A stretch of 64,000 nucleotides of DNA from assembly GCA_963678705.1 (NCBI GenBank), contig OY783221.1:9114001-9178000 (forward strand), given 5' to 3'. Positions 37,459 through 50,655 of the stretch are shown in pieces; position 1 is the stretch's first letter, and each line of letters begins with the position of its first letter. The position numbers were made by a program, and so were the translations under genes. Below the pieces are notes generated by a model. That model was not told the origin of the DNA, did no database searches, and was given only the letters and a program-made list of their open reading frames with translations. The DNA comes from Panorpa germanica. Taxonomy: Eukaryota > Arthropoda > Insecta > Mecoptera > Panorpidae.

Positions 37459-37964
37459 ATTCCCACTCACTGTTTTGATATTTAATTTACTGTTTTTATT
37501 TAATATTATAATCTAGATTTCAGGTTCTCGTTTAAGCATTCCTTTTCACACTTGTGTTTTAATTTAAATTTAGTTAATTTACTTGGTGCGTATGCATCGT
37601 TATAGCAATATAAATTTTGGCAGTTCGACAAAATTGTATGTGTAATAATTAAAATTGCTATTTTTAATAACAATTAGTAATAGAAATTGTTTTCTGCTCT
37701 ATATTTTTCAAAAACTGACTGATTAAACTTCTTTTAAAAGTAAATCCTACTGATTGTCACATTTTGGAGGTTATAATATAATATAGTTTTTCTTAATTTA
37801 ATATTTTTAATTTAAAACATTGGACTTTGTAAGGTTCTGAAAAAACTAAGAATATTTAAAAAATAAATTTAATTAAAATTGGTACTGTGAATGACTACGC
37901 GTATTGCCATATGCTAAACAATTTAAATTAAATACAAAATTAAATTAAAGCAGTGAGTAGGAAT
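37459..37964. mobile_element. Family 3 MITE (CATTCCCACTCACTG ends)
   Basis: 506 bp with inverted ATTCCCACTCACTG / CAGTGAGTAGGAAT ends. Two further copies are at 41479 (inverted) and 60001. The interior is A+T-rich and non-coding. The target-site duplication is not clear. Confidence 0.75.
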
Positions 37965-38029
37965 GATACTTTAGATAATGTTAAAGAACAAAACAATAAC
38001 GACTAAAAACAGTAGCATTTCTTTGCACA

Positions 38030-38091
38030 ATCTCATATAAAACACCTCGATACAACTTACATGAATACAGGGTGTTTGTTTTATATGAGAT
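38030..38091. repeat. Imperfect inverted repeat (hairpin)
   Basis: ATCTCATATAAAACACC (38030-38046) pairs with GGTGTTTGTTTTATATGAGAT (38071-38091) across a 24-bp loop. The right arm is preceded by ACAG, giving ACAGGGTGTTT, which resembles ends of some insect DNA transposons. Confidence 0.5.
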
Positions 38092-38104
38092 AATACAAAT
38101 CGAC

Positions 38105-38232
38105 GGGTAGAGAATCTTCAATAATATAGTCCAATGAATAAAATAGTGCTTTTCATTGTGTCATAGATTTATACGGCTACGCTTTTCTTAAACATACCTA
38201 ACATATCCGGTGATCTTTTATAAATTAAACTA
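38105..38232. mobile_element. Partial family 4 MITE
   Basis: The interior (CATAGATTTATACGGC region) and an end AAATTAAACT match the other family 4 copies. The left arm is not recognisable. Confidence 0.45.
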
Positions 38233-38815
38233 TACTATAATACAAGTTGCATGGGGGCTTTTAACAAGAGCGGACATTTTATAAATGTTTTAACAAGAGC
38301 GATCATTTTAAATCAATAGAAAATCGCACAAATTCTGAGGTTAGTAATGAAACACACGTATCTGACAAATGTTACCAAAATTTTGAGTATTTCTATTGAT
38401 TTAAAATAATCTCTATTGTTGAAGTACCCTATAAATGTTACTATTACAGTTTTTATTTTATTTACTATTAAGGAGATACAGGACGTACCGTCAATGGAAA
38501 AAGTTTATCTCTCGGTAATATGAAATGCAAAATACATGAGGGACGAGCCAATATTTGGACTGTACCTTTGAAAATGAATTTTTCGATTCCCTATTAAACT
38601 GCTTTTTGCTTGTTAAAATGATTTTTTATGCATATAATAGTTTAATAAATGAAAAATTACCTATAATTAATATCAAATTTGTATTAATTCAAATTAAATA
38701 TTTTGAAAAAGGAATAATAAATTTGGCAACGCAGTAAATTTACGTTTGTTAACGCATGCGTGATTTGGTTCTTCGACAAATAAGTTGTTATATTTTATAT
38801 AATATTCATTGAGAT

Positions 38816-39190
38816 TTTGAATTTCCCGCTCAAATTGGCATTTGCAACGTTGCCAGCTCATAACACACAATTACTGTTTCTTACTGGTTTTATTGAAATA
38901 TTTTCGTATATAGGTATCCTTTTGATAATTTTCTTTTTGCAATAGGTACAGAAAAGATTCTTTTATATACACCTAGTTTTTGAAAGCCGTGTCATCATTT
39001 TTTTATAGTTAAAAGTTATATTCTGTGGTGAAATTGAGCTAAAAATTATGATTTGTATGGAAAATGACTATTTTTAATCATGTATAAAAAGAAAACTAAG
39101 TCTCTAAAATTTCGAGACAGCATGTATTTTAACTGTTTGTAACGACCCTCCAAATTTCACAACGTTTTCATCATTTACGTTTACGTCCTA
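38816..39190. repeat. Dispersed repeat, copy 1
   Basis: Direct repeat of 42843-43142. Shared blocks include TTGCAACGTTGCC, TATAGGTATCCTTTTGATAA and TTTCATCATTTACGTT. Family unknown, no inverted ends, no ORF. Confidence 0.65.
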
Positions 39191-39882
39191 TACCTCTTTA
39201 AGTAAATTTTCCTACTGCAATAAGAAAGGAGTAAGCAGACTTTTGGACCTTGTCCACCTTCCCCACGAACCGTTGTACGATCATTACAATAAAATAACAG
39301 AACATGCCAAAAAAAAATAAAATACTAAATAAATATGGGCAACTCTATAGAGTGTTTGTAAACAGTACCTAGCCGTGCCTGCTCGTTTGTTAATGTGCTT
39401 TGAGGAATGAACCAAAAGGATCTGGAGTATTATAGGCAGCAATGGACCAGCTGTTGGATTTCCGTTAACATTTCCAAAGGATCCCAACAACTCTCAACAA
39501 ATCAAATACACACACACATACACATACATAGAGAGTTATTTTAGTTGCTTAGTTGTAAAAACAATGAACAATGTTTACCTAATAAATTGAACTATAAAAG
39601 CACTAATTATAATTATTATGAAGAGGGGAAGGTGGGTGAGGATGGGAAAGGGGTTAATGATAAAGGAAAATAACAGTGTGCAAAATATTATGACAGTGAA
39701 ATATATTAGTAGTATATCTTTGTTGCGGTTTCCATTTTCATGAGCACTTATGTATGGCAAAACAATTTACATTAAAATATTTATATTAAATTAAATACTT
39801 CACTTGTAATTATGTTAGGTATAATTTAATAGAAACGTTAAGTGTTAATATAGGATCTAAAAGGTAATGCTATATATCCATA
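39191..39882. other. Intergenic DNA
   Basis: No gene supported; the short open frames lack recognisable domains. Confidence 0.4.
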
Positions 39883-41025
39883 CCCAGTAAACAATTTGGT
39901 GAAGTGTCCTATTTGGTGAAGTTCGAGTCACTCGTACAATTCTATTCTAACGCTTTACAAGTTCTCTACCTGTCACAGATTTTGTGTTAGTTTTTCATAA
40001 TAATATTCTTTCTTTTTCCAACATCATTCATTCAGTATTTCTGTTTCTTTCCCACATGGATATATTTTTTTTAATTTCACATTCATTTCATTTATTCTGT
40101 AAATGAAAGTTTATTTATTAAAAGTGAGAGAGAAACGAGATGCGTTAGACAAGTAAAATATATTTTTCACCGTTATACTTGTATACTTGTATAATATTTC
40201 GTTCTGTACAGATGTTTAAAGTATATGCTATCCTTTTTCAACAAATATTTCTTTAACGGTAATAGACAGACGCTGTCTCCCTCAATCTCCGAATATAATG
40301 TGCTTAAACGAATACGAGTATTAAAATGTAAGCAGCGAGGGTAAGACAGAGGTTTTAAACCTAAGGCAGACCTGCCGATCGTGGATTTTTGAATCACCAA
40401 AACAATGTAAAAAACTAATATAACGAGTATTGTTGAAGATGAATAATATTCATTAAAAAAATCACGATCCGTACTAAAGATTACATCTATTTATTTCTTC
40501 ATTTAAATATTTATATTTTGCAGACTTTAAAAAGTAAATTTCCATTAAGTTTTATACCCCTGCCATCCTTGCTAGTGTAAAGTTTATGACTTATACGATG
40601 CTAAGACAGAGGTTTGAAACCTAACGCAGACCTGCTGATCGTGGATTTTTGAATCACCAAAACAATGTAAAAAACTAATATAACGAGTATTGTTGAAGAT
40701 GAATAATATTCATTAAAAAAATTACGATCAATACTAAAGATTACATCTATTTATTTCTTCATTTAAATATTTATATTTTGCAGACTCTAAAATGTAGATT
40801 TCAATTAAGTTGTATACCCCTGCTATTTTCAAGTTTATAACTCCGGTCATAAATCATAAACCTACTCCGCTTTTAATTCAGCAGTGAACCGTCGTTGCAA
40901 TGTCTGTAGCTCATAAAAAGGACCTTTCCTATGAACGACTGAATAGAAAACGAACACGTTCCAGACAAAAAATTCATGATATGTAATAGAAATTAAGTAG
41001 AATTTACTCCAAAATGTTTACTGGG
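39883..41025. mobile_element. Family 1 MITE with internal duplication
   Basis: 1143 bp between TA-flanked CCCAGTAAACA ends. It is about 290 bp longer than the other copies because a segment (about 40340-40570, beginning GAGGTTTTAAACCTAA) is repeated at about 40605-40830 with point differences. Confidence 0.85.
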
Positions 41026-41478
41026 TAAGTACACTTATGGTAGTTGTTCACTGACAGTCTGATACAAAAGTATAGCTTAGTGCACTTCGAATATAAGAGG
41101 GCCTCCAGTTGAAAACGTTTGTGGAAGTATAGTATCACTGCTCTCACACACAACCAAATAGCATCAATACCTATTTGTACATACACATCCATATTAATAC
41201 AGAAATAATCGTGGCAACAATGCTGATGTTTAATCAACGTAACATATTGTAAACATAACCTAATACCGCGTTTATTTCACAGCAATATGAAAGCGCTGTT
41301 GCCACATCTCTACTACTGTTCAATTCATCTCTAGAGTTAATTGAAAAAATCACATTTTATATAATCTCGATCACAATTACGATTTTTATAACACATCATA
41401 TTTTCATGAAATTCTTGGATTACATTTGTAATTTAAATAAGAAAATTCTAATGACTATTTGTATTCTCCATAAAATAT
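41026..41478. other. Intergenic DNA
   Basis: Nothing recognised. Confidence 0.4.
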
Positions 41479-42013
41479 CATTCCCACTCACTGCTTTTAT
41501 TTTGTTTTGTATTTAATTTAAATTGTTTAGCATATGGCAATACGCGTAATCATTCACAGTACCATTTAATTTATTTTTTAAGTTTTCTTTGTTTTTTTAG
41601 AACCTTATAAGGTCCAATGTTTTAAATTGATAATATTAAATTAAGAAAAACTATATCATATTATAACCTCCAAAATGTGACAATCTGTCAAAATGCAGTA
41701 GAAGTTATATTTAAAAGAAGTTTAATGTCAGTTTGTTAGAAAGAAAAGAAATATAAACAATTTCTATTATTAATTGTTATTAAAAACAGCAATTTTAATT
41801 ATTTCACCTTCAATTTTGTCCAACTGTCGAACTGTCAAAATGATTTATTATTACCTTAATTATATTACTAAAGACGCATGCGCACCAATGAACTTAACTA
41901 AACTTAAATTAAAAAAAGGAATGTGATTAGGAATGCCTATTCGGAAAACCTGAAATCTAGATTAAAATATTAGATAAAAACAGTAAATTAAATATCAAAA
42001 CAGTGAGTGGGAT
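41479..42013. mobile_element. Family 3 MITE, inverted
   Basis: 535 bp, reverse complement of the copy at 37459, with CATTCCCACTCACTG and CAGTGAGTGGGAT ends. The landmark for orientation is ATATGGCAATACGCGT near 41531. Confidence 0.75.
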
Positions 42014-42719
42014 AAAATTTTGATTTCGTTTTTTATGTGTGTGATTAAAAGTGTCGAGAAATTTCATTAGCAATGTTTATTTCGTATGTTACTCATGTTC
42101 TTAACTGTAAACAAATATATCAAATACGTAAAACCATATTCTGTTTTTTATTATTCAGTTATCTCTAATAAACATTATTGATTTAATTAAAACAGTATTT
42201 CCATTTGGTTTCAATTAGCTATAATAAAACTGTTTCAATAACAAACAATCAACAATGTACGTGCGTCATTTGCGTTTACAATGTAATTACATTGATGACG
42301 TTTATGGTTTCTGGAAGTTAAAAACACATTTAGAATAGCAACCCATGTATTATTCGACTACGGGTACGAGTTTGTTTCTATAAATAGAAAACTGATTATA
42401 TGGAGTCAGATATAATTGGTGTCAGTGGCGGAACTAGGAGAAAGTGTTAATACACGACGGCGTACTGCTATATGTTCATTAAAATTATGGTTAGAAGACT
42501 TTAATTCTATTTTTAAACTTAGAATCCTTCCATTTCCAAACTAAGAACCATTCTTGTCTCCAACTCTAAGCAAGCAATTTTTATGTTATTCTAAATTCAT
42601 TATTCTAAGTTTATATATTTCACATTAAACAAAATGCAAAAATACAAAAACTGTATTTTTTTGTTTAAAAAGAACGTAAGGCTACCCAAAATGCATTTAT
42701 TCCAACTAAGAGATAAAAA
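42014..42719. other. Intergenic DNA
   Basis: A perfect 16-bp palindrome CAATGTAATTACATTG lies at 42279-42294. CAGTGGCGGAACTAGG at 42425 resembles a DNA-transposon end, but no partner was found. Confidence 0.4.
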
Positions 42720-43142
42720 TCTTTTTATCTTTTTTGTTTAGTATTGGTTTTATTTAATTATTTTTGAAAATAGGCATTTTTGTGATAAGATTTTTTTACA
42801 TACAAGTAGTTTTTGAAACCCGTGTCACTATTTTTTCATATTTTGAATTTCCCGCTCGATTTGCCATTTGCAACGTTGCCGGCTCATAACCCACATGTAC
42901 TGTTTTTTAATGATTTTCTTTAATTATTTTCGTATATAGGTATCCTTTTGATAATTTTCTTTTTGCAATAGTTTCAGAAAAGATTTTTTTTATATACACG
43001 TAGTTTTTGAAAGTCGTGTGACCATTTTTTTATAATTAAAAGTTATATTATGTGGTGAAATAAATTTTTAGACAGCATGTGTTTCATCTATTTTTATCGA
43101 CCCTCCTTATTCAATTTCACGACGTTTTCATCATTTACGTTA
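42720..43142. repeat. Dispersed repeat, copy 2, partly tandem
   Basis: 42843-43142 matches 38816-39190. The stretch just before it (about 42750-42840) resembles the middle of the same repeat (TAGTTTTTGAAA, CGTGTCAC), so the unit appears as about 1.4 tandem copies here. Confidence 0.6.
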
Positions 43143-43932
43143 AGAATCCTTAATTGTCAATTAAATGAGATTTATTATAAACAAGAATAAATAAATCCGA
43201 TTAATATTTTTTTATTTCATTTATATTTAACGTCGAGTTATTTCCAATGGTCCTATTGATTTCCGATTTCCTATTATGTTGGCAGTATTTATGGTATCGT
43301 GGGCTCATATAATTGTTAACGAATATGTATATACATAATCAATTTAATTAGATAACACTCAAACACAGAAAATTTAACTCTCTATAGATTTTATAATGAT
43401 TAGTTTGATTAATTTTAAAATTAAATTGTTTTCTCAAGTCGGAGTATTCATTTTACTTATAACAGATTGCAGATTAATTATTAAAAATTTTTGACGTCAA
43501 AAATATAACTAAAAATTTACTTAATTTTATAGTTAAATTTTAGTATAGTAAAAATCCTATCTTATGAAAGAAGATATGTTGTAAATTATGTTAAATTCGA
43601 ATAAGGCGTAGTTTCGAATAATAGTAGTTTTGTGATAAGTACAAAAGAAGAAAAAGTATTGTATAAGTATAAATACAGTTGCGCTCACTTCAAATTAATA
43701 TAACTTAAGTAAAAATCGTAATATTGGTATGGATAACCTTTTATATTACTTTCTTAGAAGCGTAGTTAATAAATCTAAGCAATAAAAAAATAGATTTTTA
43801 AAAATGTTAAATATTAAATAAGAAAATTCAAGAAACCAACCTGTAAGGAAACCACATGTAAGCATGTATTTCAATACATATTTGAAAGAAATGCATCTTT
43901 AAAAAAGTAGGTCTCAATTTTCTTAGGATGTG
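43143..43932. other. Intergenic DNA
   Basis: Nothing recognised. Confidence 0.4.
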
Positions 43933-44566
43933 ATGGGCTTGTGTCCTATGTCTTAATTTCTATAAAAGTTTACTATATACTGATAAAGTGGGTTACTAGA
44001 ACCTCAAATGTTCAATTATTTTTTAAGAACTCCTTATATTTCAGGAGATATTAACAATTAAAAAAGTCATTTTGTCTCTTTAATTATTAAAGGGATTCAA
44101 CGTTGTAGACATTCCAAGTGCATGTGACATCACAATCCTTGTGTAAGGTTACCAACCTTACAGCTCTTAAATCTCTGCTATATGTATTTATATATCAAAA
44201 TATCAAATATTATTTACATCTATTTCAAGGAACAATAAAATTTCAATATTATATCTGCCTTAGCAGAGTTAAATAAAATAAAAACTTATTATTCTTTGAC
44301 TTGACTTGATTATTTGACTACCAACAGCTACAGAACATTACCACAGCACTGACCTACTCAACAAATAACTGACGTTAAAATGCATTTCACGTCATACAAA
44401 TATGGCCGACCATTTCTAGCGCTAAAACTACAATTGAAACTTTTAATTGCTATATCTCCGTCAATATTTAGATATTTAAAATAGACACACCAATAGACAT
44501 TTATTAACATCAATTTCAATTAACAATTGAAAAATCGACCACTAAAAAATGAGGACACAAGCCCAT
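43933..44566. mobile_element. Family 2 MITE
   Basis: 634 bp, same orientation as and closely similar to the copy in gene D intron 8, with GGGCTTGTGTCCT ends and AT on both sides. Confidence 0.8.
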
Positions 44567-45928
44567 TGGTTACACAAGTTTCAGTGGAGACGTTTCTTCT
44601 GCTCTGAATATCAGGCCTAACACGTCTAGATCCTCGTTTATTATAAGTTGAAGTGATCGCATAAAACATTTTATTGTATATATAAAACTGCTCTATATTA
44701 AATTTGGCATTATCCAGTATGTGATATTAATCGACCTCTGATAGGTTTATATGATTTTTGCACCACATGTGTATTTTTTATTTAACCTTTCTTTACAAGT
44801 TTAATAAATATTCTTTTTATTAGAAAATTTAATCTAACGAAAAATAATTCAAAAAATGTTCGAACATATAAAACATTTTATTTTTATTATACGAACCTCG
44901 TAAATTATCTTTAGTACATACTTTTACAATTGATGAAATTATACTCAAAAGTGGCTAGCTCTTGGTTTCAGTGTTATAGAAAATATATAAAGTACTATTC
45001 ACACCTACTGATTTAATTGTAACTTAACTATAATCGTTTGTTTTACTCGTGCAACGTATGGGTTCTTAGATTTTAAGTTTTAATTGACTTGAGTTGACAA
45101 TTGGTTTCAATATATATATTTTATTTATTTGTTCTAATGTGCAACATATTAAGTTTATTATGTGAAAATTTGAAGTCGATTGGAGTGAAACCTTTCTGGT
45201 CTGGTTTCGTCATTCTTTGAAACTTTTAAATGCGTTTTTCTCACACTTAGCTAGTGTTCTCTAGTTCAAAATCTACTGCACCGATTCTTTTGAAGTTTTG
45301 CACACTCTTTCTTTACATAAATGCCGATGTAGCGCTGCCGTGTTTTTTTTTTCTTTTTTAATTTTAACTAATTTTAAAATAACAAAGTTTCTGATTTTTT
45401 TCATGAAACCAATTCATCTTTTATATTTTAAATTTTAGAAAGTTTAGCATATATATACTTCTAAAACCTAAAACCAAAATATATGCAAGAAACGATTACG
45501 TATCTATTCCATTAGCAAAACTAAAACAAAAATAGTAGGTGGAAATAATACTTAAAAATCATTTAATTTTGTGTTTGAATACGGCGTTAAATGAAAATAT
45601 ATTTTACGCTGTAAATATATTCCGAGGTTTTCAATTTAGTGCCGTAGACATATGGACATTGCTTGTAAATTGTAATATGTTCAATATAGCTTAAAATATT
45701 ATTGCCATATTTAGCACAAGATATATAGCAGTTTTTATTACCACCATATAGCCATATGGCCATATGGCCGCGCCGGCATAACGATAGGCACATTTAATAT
45801 ACATATATTTTTATATGACTGTAGTATAGTATTCAATTATCAATCAAAAATTTTGTATAAAGTTATGGTACCCTATAACACAGTAAATGTGTCACGCGTA
45901 GCATGAAATAGCGTTGTATGAAATGTCT
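44567..45928. other. Intergenic DNA
   Basis: No gene. A short GCCATATG-type tandem palindrome lies at 45751-45769, next to a GCGCCGGC patch. Confidence 0.4.
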
Positions 45929-46448
45929 AGTTTAATTTAAAAGAGTTCCTTGGTGGCAGTGTAAATCTAGGATGCAATGATACATTTTATATCTTTTTCG
46001 TTCTTATATACATCACAATAAAAAGAGTAAAACAATTTATTTTCATTGTATGGTAGATTTATACACCTTCCTTTTTTCTTAGGCGATCTTTCGTAAATTG
46101 AATTATGCAATTTAAAACTCTGATACCTTGGTGAATTGAAATTTTAAATTATTAATAGATTGTGAATTGTCATTGTGTTTAACAATAGAGTGTAAAAGAA
46201 ATTCATAAGAGCTTCGAGTAACACTTACAGTTTTGATATTCTAAACATAGTTAACAAGGAAAAGTAAAATTGATTGTTTATTATTTTACAGACTGCACAC
46301 AAGTTGTACCGTATACATCTACAAAACAATGACAATGCACTTATAATATATATATAGGAATCAACAAAATAAAATTTACCATCGTATCATATGATATATT
46401 TAACCTCTTTTAAGCATGAGTAACCGCTGAACTCTCGCAATTGGAACT
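45929..46448. mobile_element. Family 4 MITE interrupted by inserted DNA
   Basis: The left end AGTTTAATTTAAAAGAGTTCC region and right end near AATTGGAACT match family 4 arms. About 300 bp of unrelated DNA separates the halves (roughly 46085-46365). Confidence 0.5.
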
Positions 46449-46454
46449 GTACTA

Positions 46455-46566
46455 GTCATGTGACGTCAAAAATAAGTAGTAAAACAGACTTTTAAATTTT
46501 AAGTAGCTATATATCTCCGTCAACTTTTGAAAATTTAAATAATTTCGATATATTTCACAAGCCCAT
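46455..46566. mobile_element. Degenerate end of a family 2 MITE
   Basis: Keeps the GACGTCA, TATATCTCCGTCAACTTT and CACAAGCCCAT landmarks of the right half of family 2. The left half is missing. Confidence 0.5.
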
Positions 46567-47237
46567 TTTCAAATACTCAAAATACAATGTACACTGATTT
46601 AAAATAAGCCAGATTTTCTTTTTCTAAATATTTAATTTCATCATTAATTATGTGTTTCATATTGTATCAATACTAGACATCTGGAAGCAGTATAAAAATT
46701 AAATAATTTAATTTCGATATTATCTTGAAAACAAAACGATGATAGAAATAGAAGTAAGCAATAAGTCTTACTACAATATACTTTGGCGGCGTATTTTTTA
46801 CTGGAAAAACGAATCTCTATTTCATATTATATAAATTGCTGATATAAGATATGATGAAAATAAATAAATAAATAAATATATATATATATATATATATATA
46901 TTTCTTTTTCTTTATTAAAATAGAAGACAGAATTTCATTAAGAAGATTACTATTTAATATAAGTTTAATGAAAGATTTACATTTCTTTCACAAAACGAAA
47001 GAAGACTTATTAAAAATGAAACAGAATCGTATCTTAATTGTATTTTTTTTTTTTTTCAAATTAAATATATAAAAGATAAATCTATATTAAATGTAGCATA
47101 TTGAAGGATAGGTATTGCAGTTTCTTTTCTGGACGGGCAGTCGCCCAACTTGAATGGAAATTGATTGATTTGATTGAATTTGTTCGACCACCCTTGTTGA
47201 AATAGACTTGTAGAGGGAACTAGGGAATAAGAAATTT

Positions 47238-47257
47238 TTATATATATATATGTATAA

Positions 47258-47319
<62 letters not shown>
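47238..47319. repeat. (TA)n microsatellite
   Basis: Long TA run with a few interruptions near its left end. Confidence 0.9.
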
Positions 47320-47321
<2 letters not shown>

Positions 47322-47852
47322 TGCTCATTACAAAATGTAAACTCATGTAAGAATTTTAACCTTTATTTACATTATAATGTTACATTGAAAAATTGAAGTA
47401 ATATATTAATTTAATATGTAACATTATAACAGAGTAATAGTAATAAGTGAATTTTAAAAATATTTCAAATAAATGTTTAAAACACTGCACTTTAAGAGAA
47501 TTCTTTATTCTTTAAGACCAATTCTTGTAATAGTTTTGTAGCGTTGTATAAAGCCGCACTGTTAAAACTCGTATTATGTAGGGGTCTAATGTACATATGT
47601 ATACATTATAGTAAATTCAAATTGAATTTAGTTTCCAGTTTATATTCCTACTCGTGGTATTATTCCATTGTTCCAAGCAACAATATACCTTTTCTGCAAA
47701 AGCTCTAGTGTCGCCATCTGTTGCATAACTATTGTTACAATTACCCCAAGACAATAACCATTTGTATATCACATTTGGAGTGTTTGTAATCCTTATATTA
47801 GTCTTTATACCATTGTCTTCATAGCTAGTGTACTTTGACCCTTTGAGATTAA

Positions 47853-47872
47853 GCTCTCTCTCTCTCTCTCTC
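47853..47872. repeat. (CT)n microsatellite
   Basis: About ten CT units. Confidence 0.85.
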
Positions 47873-48251
47873 TGTCTTCCTCTTCATCTCTTGTGATATT
47901 ACTAGTATGTGCCCGCCTGCAAATAAGTGCTTGGTAATATGGTGTGGCCTATAGGACGATAATGGTACCCCATATGTGTGCATTAGAAGGCTTATGTAAT
48001 AATGATTGCATAATCAATTTGAAGTAATCCAAGATTGTTTGAATTAATTATCAAAAGAATCATTATATTCGTCGAGTAATATCCGTATGTCAGAATATGT
48101 TACACTGGTTTTAATCATTCAAAGAAAAGTTGCTGTCAAATTGCTCAAACGTTTACACCTGTATTTTTGTAGTATTATACGAAACGAGTTTTTAAGAAAA
48201 AAATAAAAAAATTACTTGCAAATGTACATCTAATAAAACGATAATAAACTA

Positions 48252-48934
48252 CCCAGTAAACAATTTGGTGAAGTTCGAATCACTCGTACAATTCTATTCT
48301 AACGCTTTACAAGTTCTCTACCTGTCACAGATTTTGTGTTAGTTATTCTTTCTAGTATTGTTTCTTTTTCCAACATCATTCATTAAGTATTTCTGTTTCT
48401 TTCCAACATGGATATATTTTTTTTAAGTTCACTTTCATCTCATTTATTCCAAAGTGAGAGAGAAACGAGATGCGTTAGACAAGTAAAATATATTTTTCAC
48501 CGTTACACTTGTATACTTGTATAATATTTCGTTCAGTACAGATGTTTAAAGTATATGCTATCCTTTTTCAACAAATATTTCTTTAATGGTAATAGACAGA
48601 CGCTATCTCCCTCAATCCCCGAATAGAATGTATATAAACGAAGATAGTACGTAACGATGGAAGACAGAGGTTTTAAACCTAACGCAGACCTGCCGATCGT
48701 GGATTTTTGAATCACCAAAACAATGTAAAAAACTAATATAACGAGTATTGTTGAAGATGAATAATATTCATTAAAAAAATCACGATCCGTACTAAAGATT
48801 ACATCTATTTATTTCTTCATTTAAATATTTATATTTTGCAGACTCTAAAAAGTAGAATTCAATTAAGTTTTATACCCCTGCTAGTTTCAAGTTTATAACT
48901 CCGGTCATAAATCATAAACCGACCCTGCTTTTAG
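48252..48934. mobile_element. Family 1 MITE, right end lost
   Basis: A TA-flanked CCCAGTAAACA left end and collinear body. Similarity to the other copies stops at about 48934, before the terminal 150 bp, so the right inverted repeat is missing. Confidence 0.8.
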
Positions 48935-49102
48935 GATATATCCTTATTTAGATCTTTTTATATTAAATATAACTAATTTACAATATTACATGTATATAAG
49001 GTAACATCCAGTTTTAGGTTTAGCGGTATGTTTTTGTTTTACATGTGTACATACTCTAAATTTCAAGTTAAAACATAAAACAGACAGTGCTCCTTTTTTT
49101 AA

Positions 49103-50166
49103 AATATTTATTTGAGTGCATCAACTTTTAATAGTTATAAACACTTAAAACAATATATGCATTTTAAACATTTATAATTTATAAACACGAGTATGGGATA
49201 TTAAAAATATTTTTATCATAACCCTCGTTAATTATATATTACAAATTATTAATTAATCATTTTTCAATATATTAAAAAATAATTTAATATTCTCTATAAC
49301 TTTATAATAAATAAAACATTTTATTAAAAAAAGTAAAAGCAATTTTGTGATAGATGATGTTTCAAACTAATGAAATTTTGATCACACCATATTTTATACA
49401 AAACACAGTGGGGGTCAATTTCCCTATTATCATACAATAACATTTCCATGCGTGGATTATATATAGTTTAGGTTTTACGATCAAAGGTTGAACCTCACCT
49501 TCACCGCTTAGATTTTTAACCTCTTCCCTTTGTTACCTCGCTCCTCTCCTCACCAACTTTTCTGAAAGCTCTGTGCTTTTTTAGTCGTGGTTTATTTGTT
49601 TTTATGTTTCTCCTCCAAAGTATGTGATGCTACAAAAAATACATTTGAAATGTTTAAAACAGTTAACAGGGAACATTCCTGAACTAGGTAAATATTTTAT
49701 AAAACAATTACGAACGTTTGTATTTAAGGTATTTACTTATGTACCAAAATTTAAACAAATAACAGTGTAGGTATATGAATAATACCTTTTTCGGATTTTT
49801 TAATTAAATATAAATGATATTATACTCCGTTTTTAGATTTATTCTTAGTAACAACTTTAACATATTACTGTTTTGAATATATGTACATAAGAATTAAACT
49901 GTCGTAACTACAAAATGATATTGCAAAACAAATTTCACACATAACTACTTCTTGAAAAGAGAACCACAACCAATATGTGAACAATGTAACAGAGAAAGTC
50001 TTAAAAACCTTATTGACTTTATCATTGAAACTAATTTAATCCTTATACTTTAAATACCCATACTCGTATTTATAGACTATAAATTATGTACTGCAAATGT
50101 TTATGCATGTATATATTGTTTTAAGTAATAATAACTATCGAAAGTTAATGCACTCATATAAATATT
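49103..50166. mobile_element. 1.06-kb element with long inverted repeats
   Basis: Arms of about 100 bp: the left begins AATATTTATTTGAGTGCAT, the right ends ATGCACTCATATAAATATT. Both contain AAACAATATATRCAT and an ACGAGTATGGG block. A third arm-like piece is at 54696. The centre (49480-49560) is pyrimidine-rich. No ORF and no clear target-site duplication; family unknown. Confidence 0.6.
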
Positions 50167-50655
50167 AAATTGATTTGTGAACCATGACTTAATTACTATA
50201 AAACTGTACTAAATATTGATAGGAACTTTCAGGAAATGGAATATCCAATTATTTTTTAATAATTCGCAATTTTACAGGGAATTTTAACAATTAGGGATGC
50301 GAAGGTTTAAAAAAATGTATGCCCGTGATGAATTGCTATTTGTTATATACAACAAGGGTGTTAGAGAAATATATACAGGTGTGTGTGATTCGTCAGTTTA
50401 ACTATTTAGCTGTGCATTTACTAGATATAAATACGTCTGATTTTAAAAGACTAAAAAGACATTGCTACCACAACGTTTTCAATTGCGTTATAAAGCCGAT
50501 TATTTCTCATCTAGGATATTTTCATAATTAGGATTGGTACTTATTGTTCTAACTTATTGTAACGTGGTATATTATTACAGATAAAGGAAACAGTTAATAC
50601 TCCATCTTGAAAAAATGACAGCTAAATTGGTCTTTTGGCAATATCTTTTTACCTA
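50167..50655. other. Intergenic DNA
   Basis: Nothing recognised; the short open frames lack a recognisable domain. Confidence 0.4.

Larger units (their letters stand above)
37965..38815. other. Intergenic DNA with hairpin and partial repeats
   Basis: Holds the hairpin at 38030, a partial family 4 MITE at 38105 and a short direct repeat TTTTAACAAGAGCG (near 38259 and 38288). No gene. Confidence 0.4.
46567..48251. other. Intergenic DNA with TA and CT microsatellites
   Basis: (TA)n at 46875-46901 and 47238-47319 bracket about 340 bp of unassigned DNA. The open frame reading into the second run is only TA repeat plus unrecognised sequence. (CT)n at 47853-47872. No gene. Confidence 0.5.

Noticed and set aside
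39883..41025. Short open frames in the family 1 MITE copies (for example minus-strand 40400-40173 and 48718-48533), similar between copies
   Set aside because: The similarity comes from the repeated element itself; the frames are short, do not continue in all copies and show no transposase motif.
42279..42294. Perfect 16-bp palindrome
   Set aside because: Short, A+T-rich and single; compatible with chance and without context.
47056..47346. Minus-strand open frame of 96 codons
   Set aside because: A large part is a Tyr-Ile repeat produced by the TA microsatellite; the rest is unrecognised and has no start or splice context.
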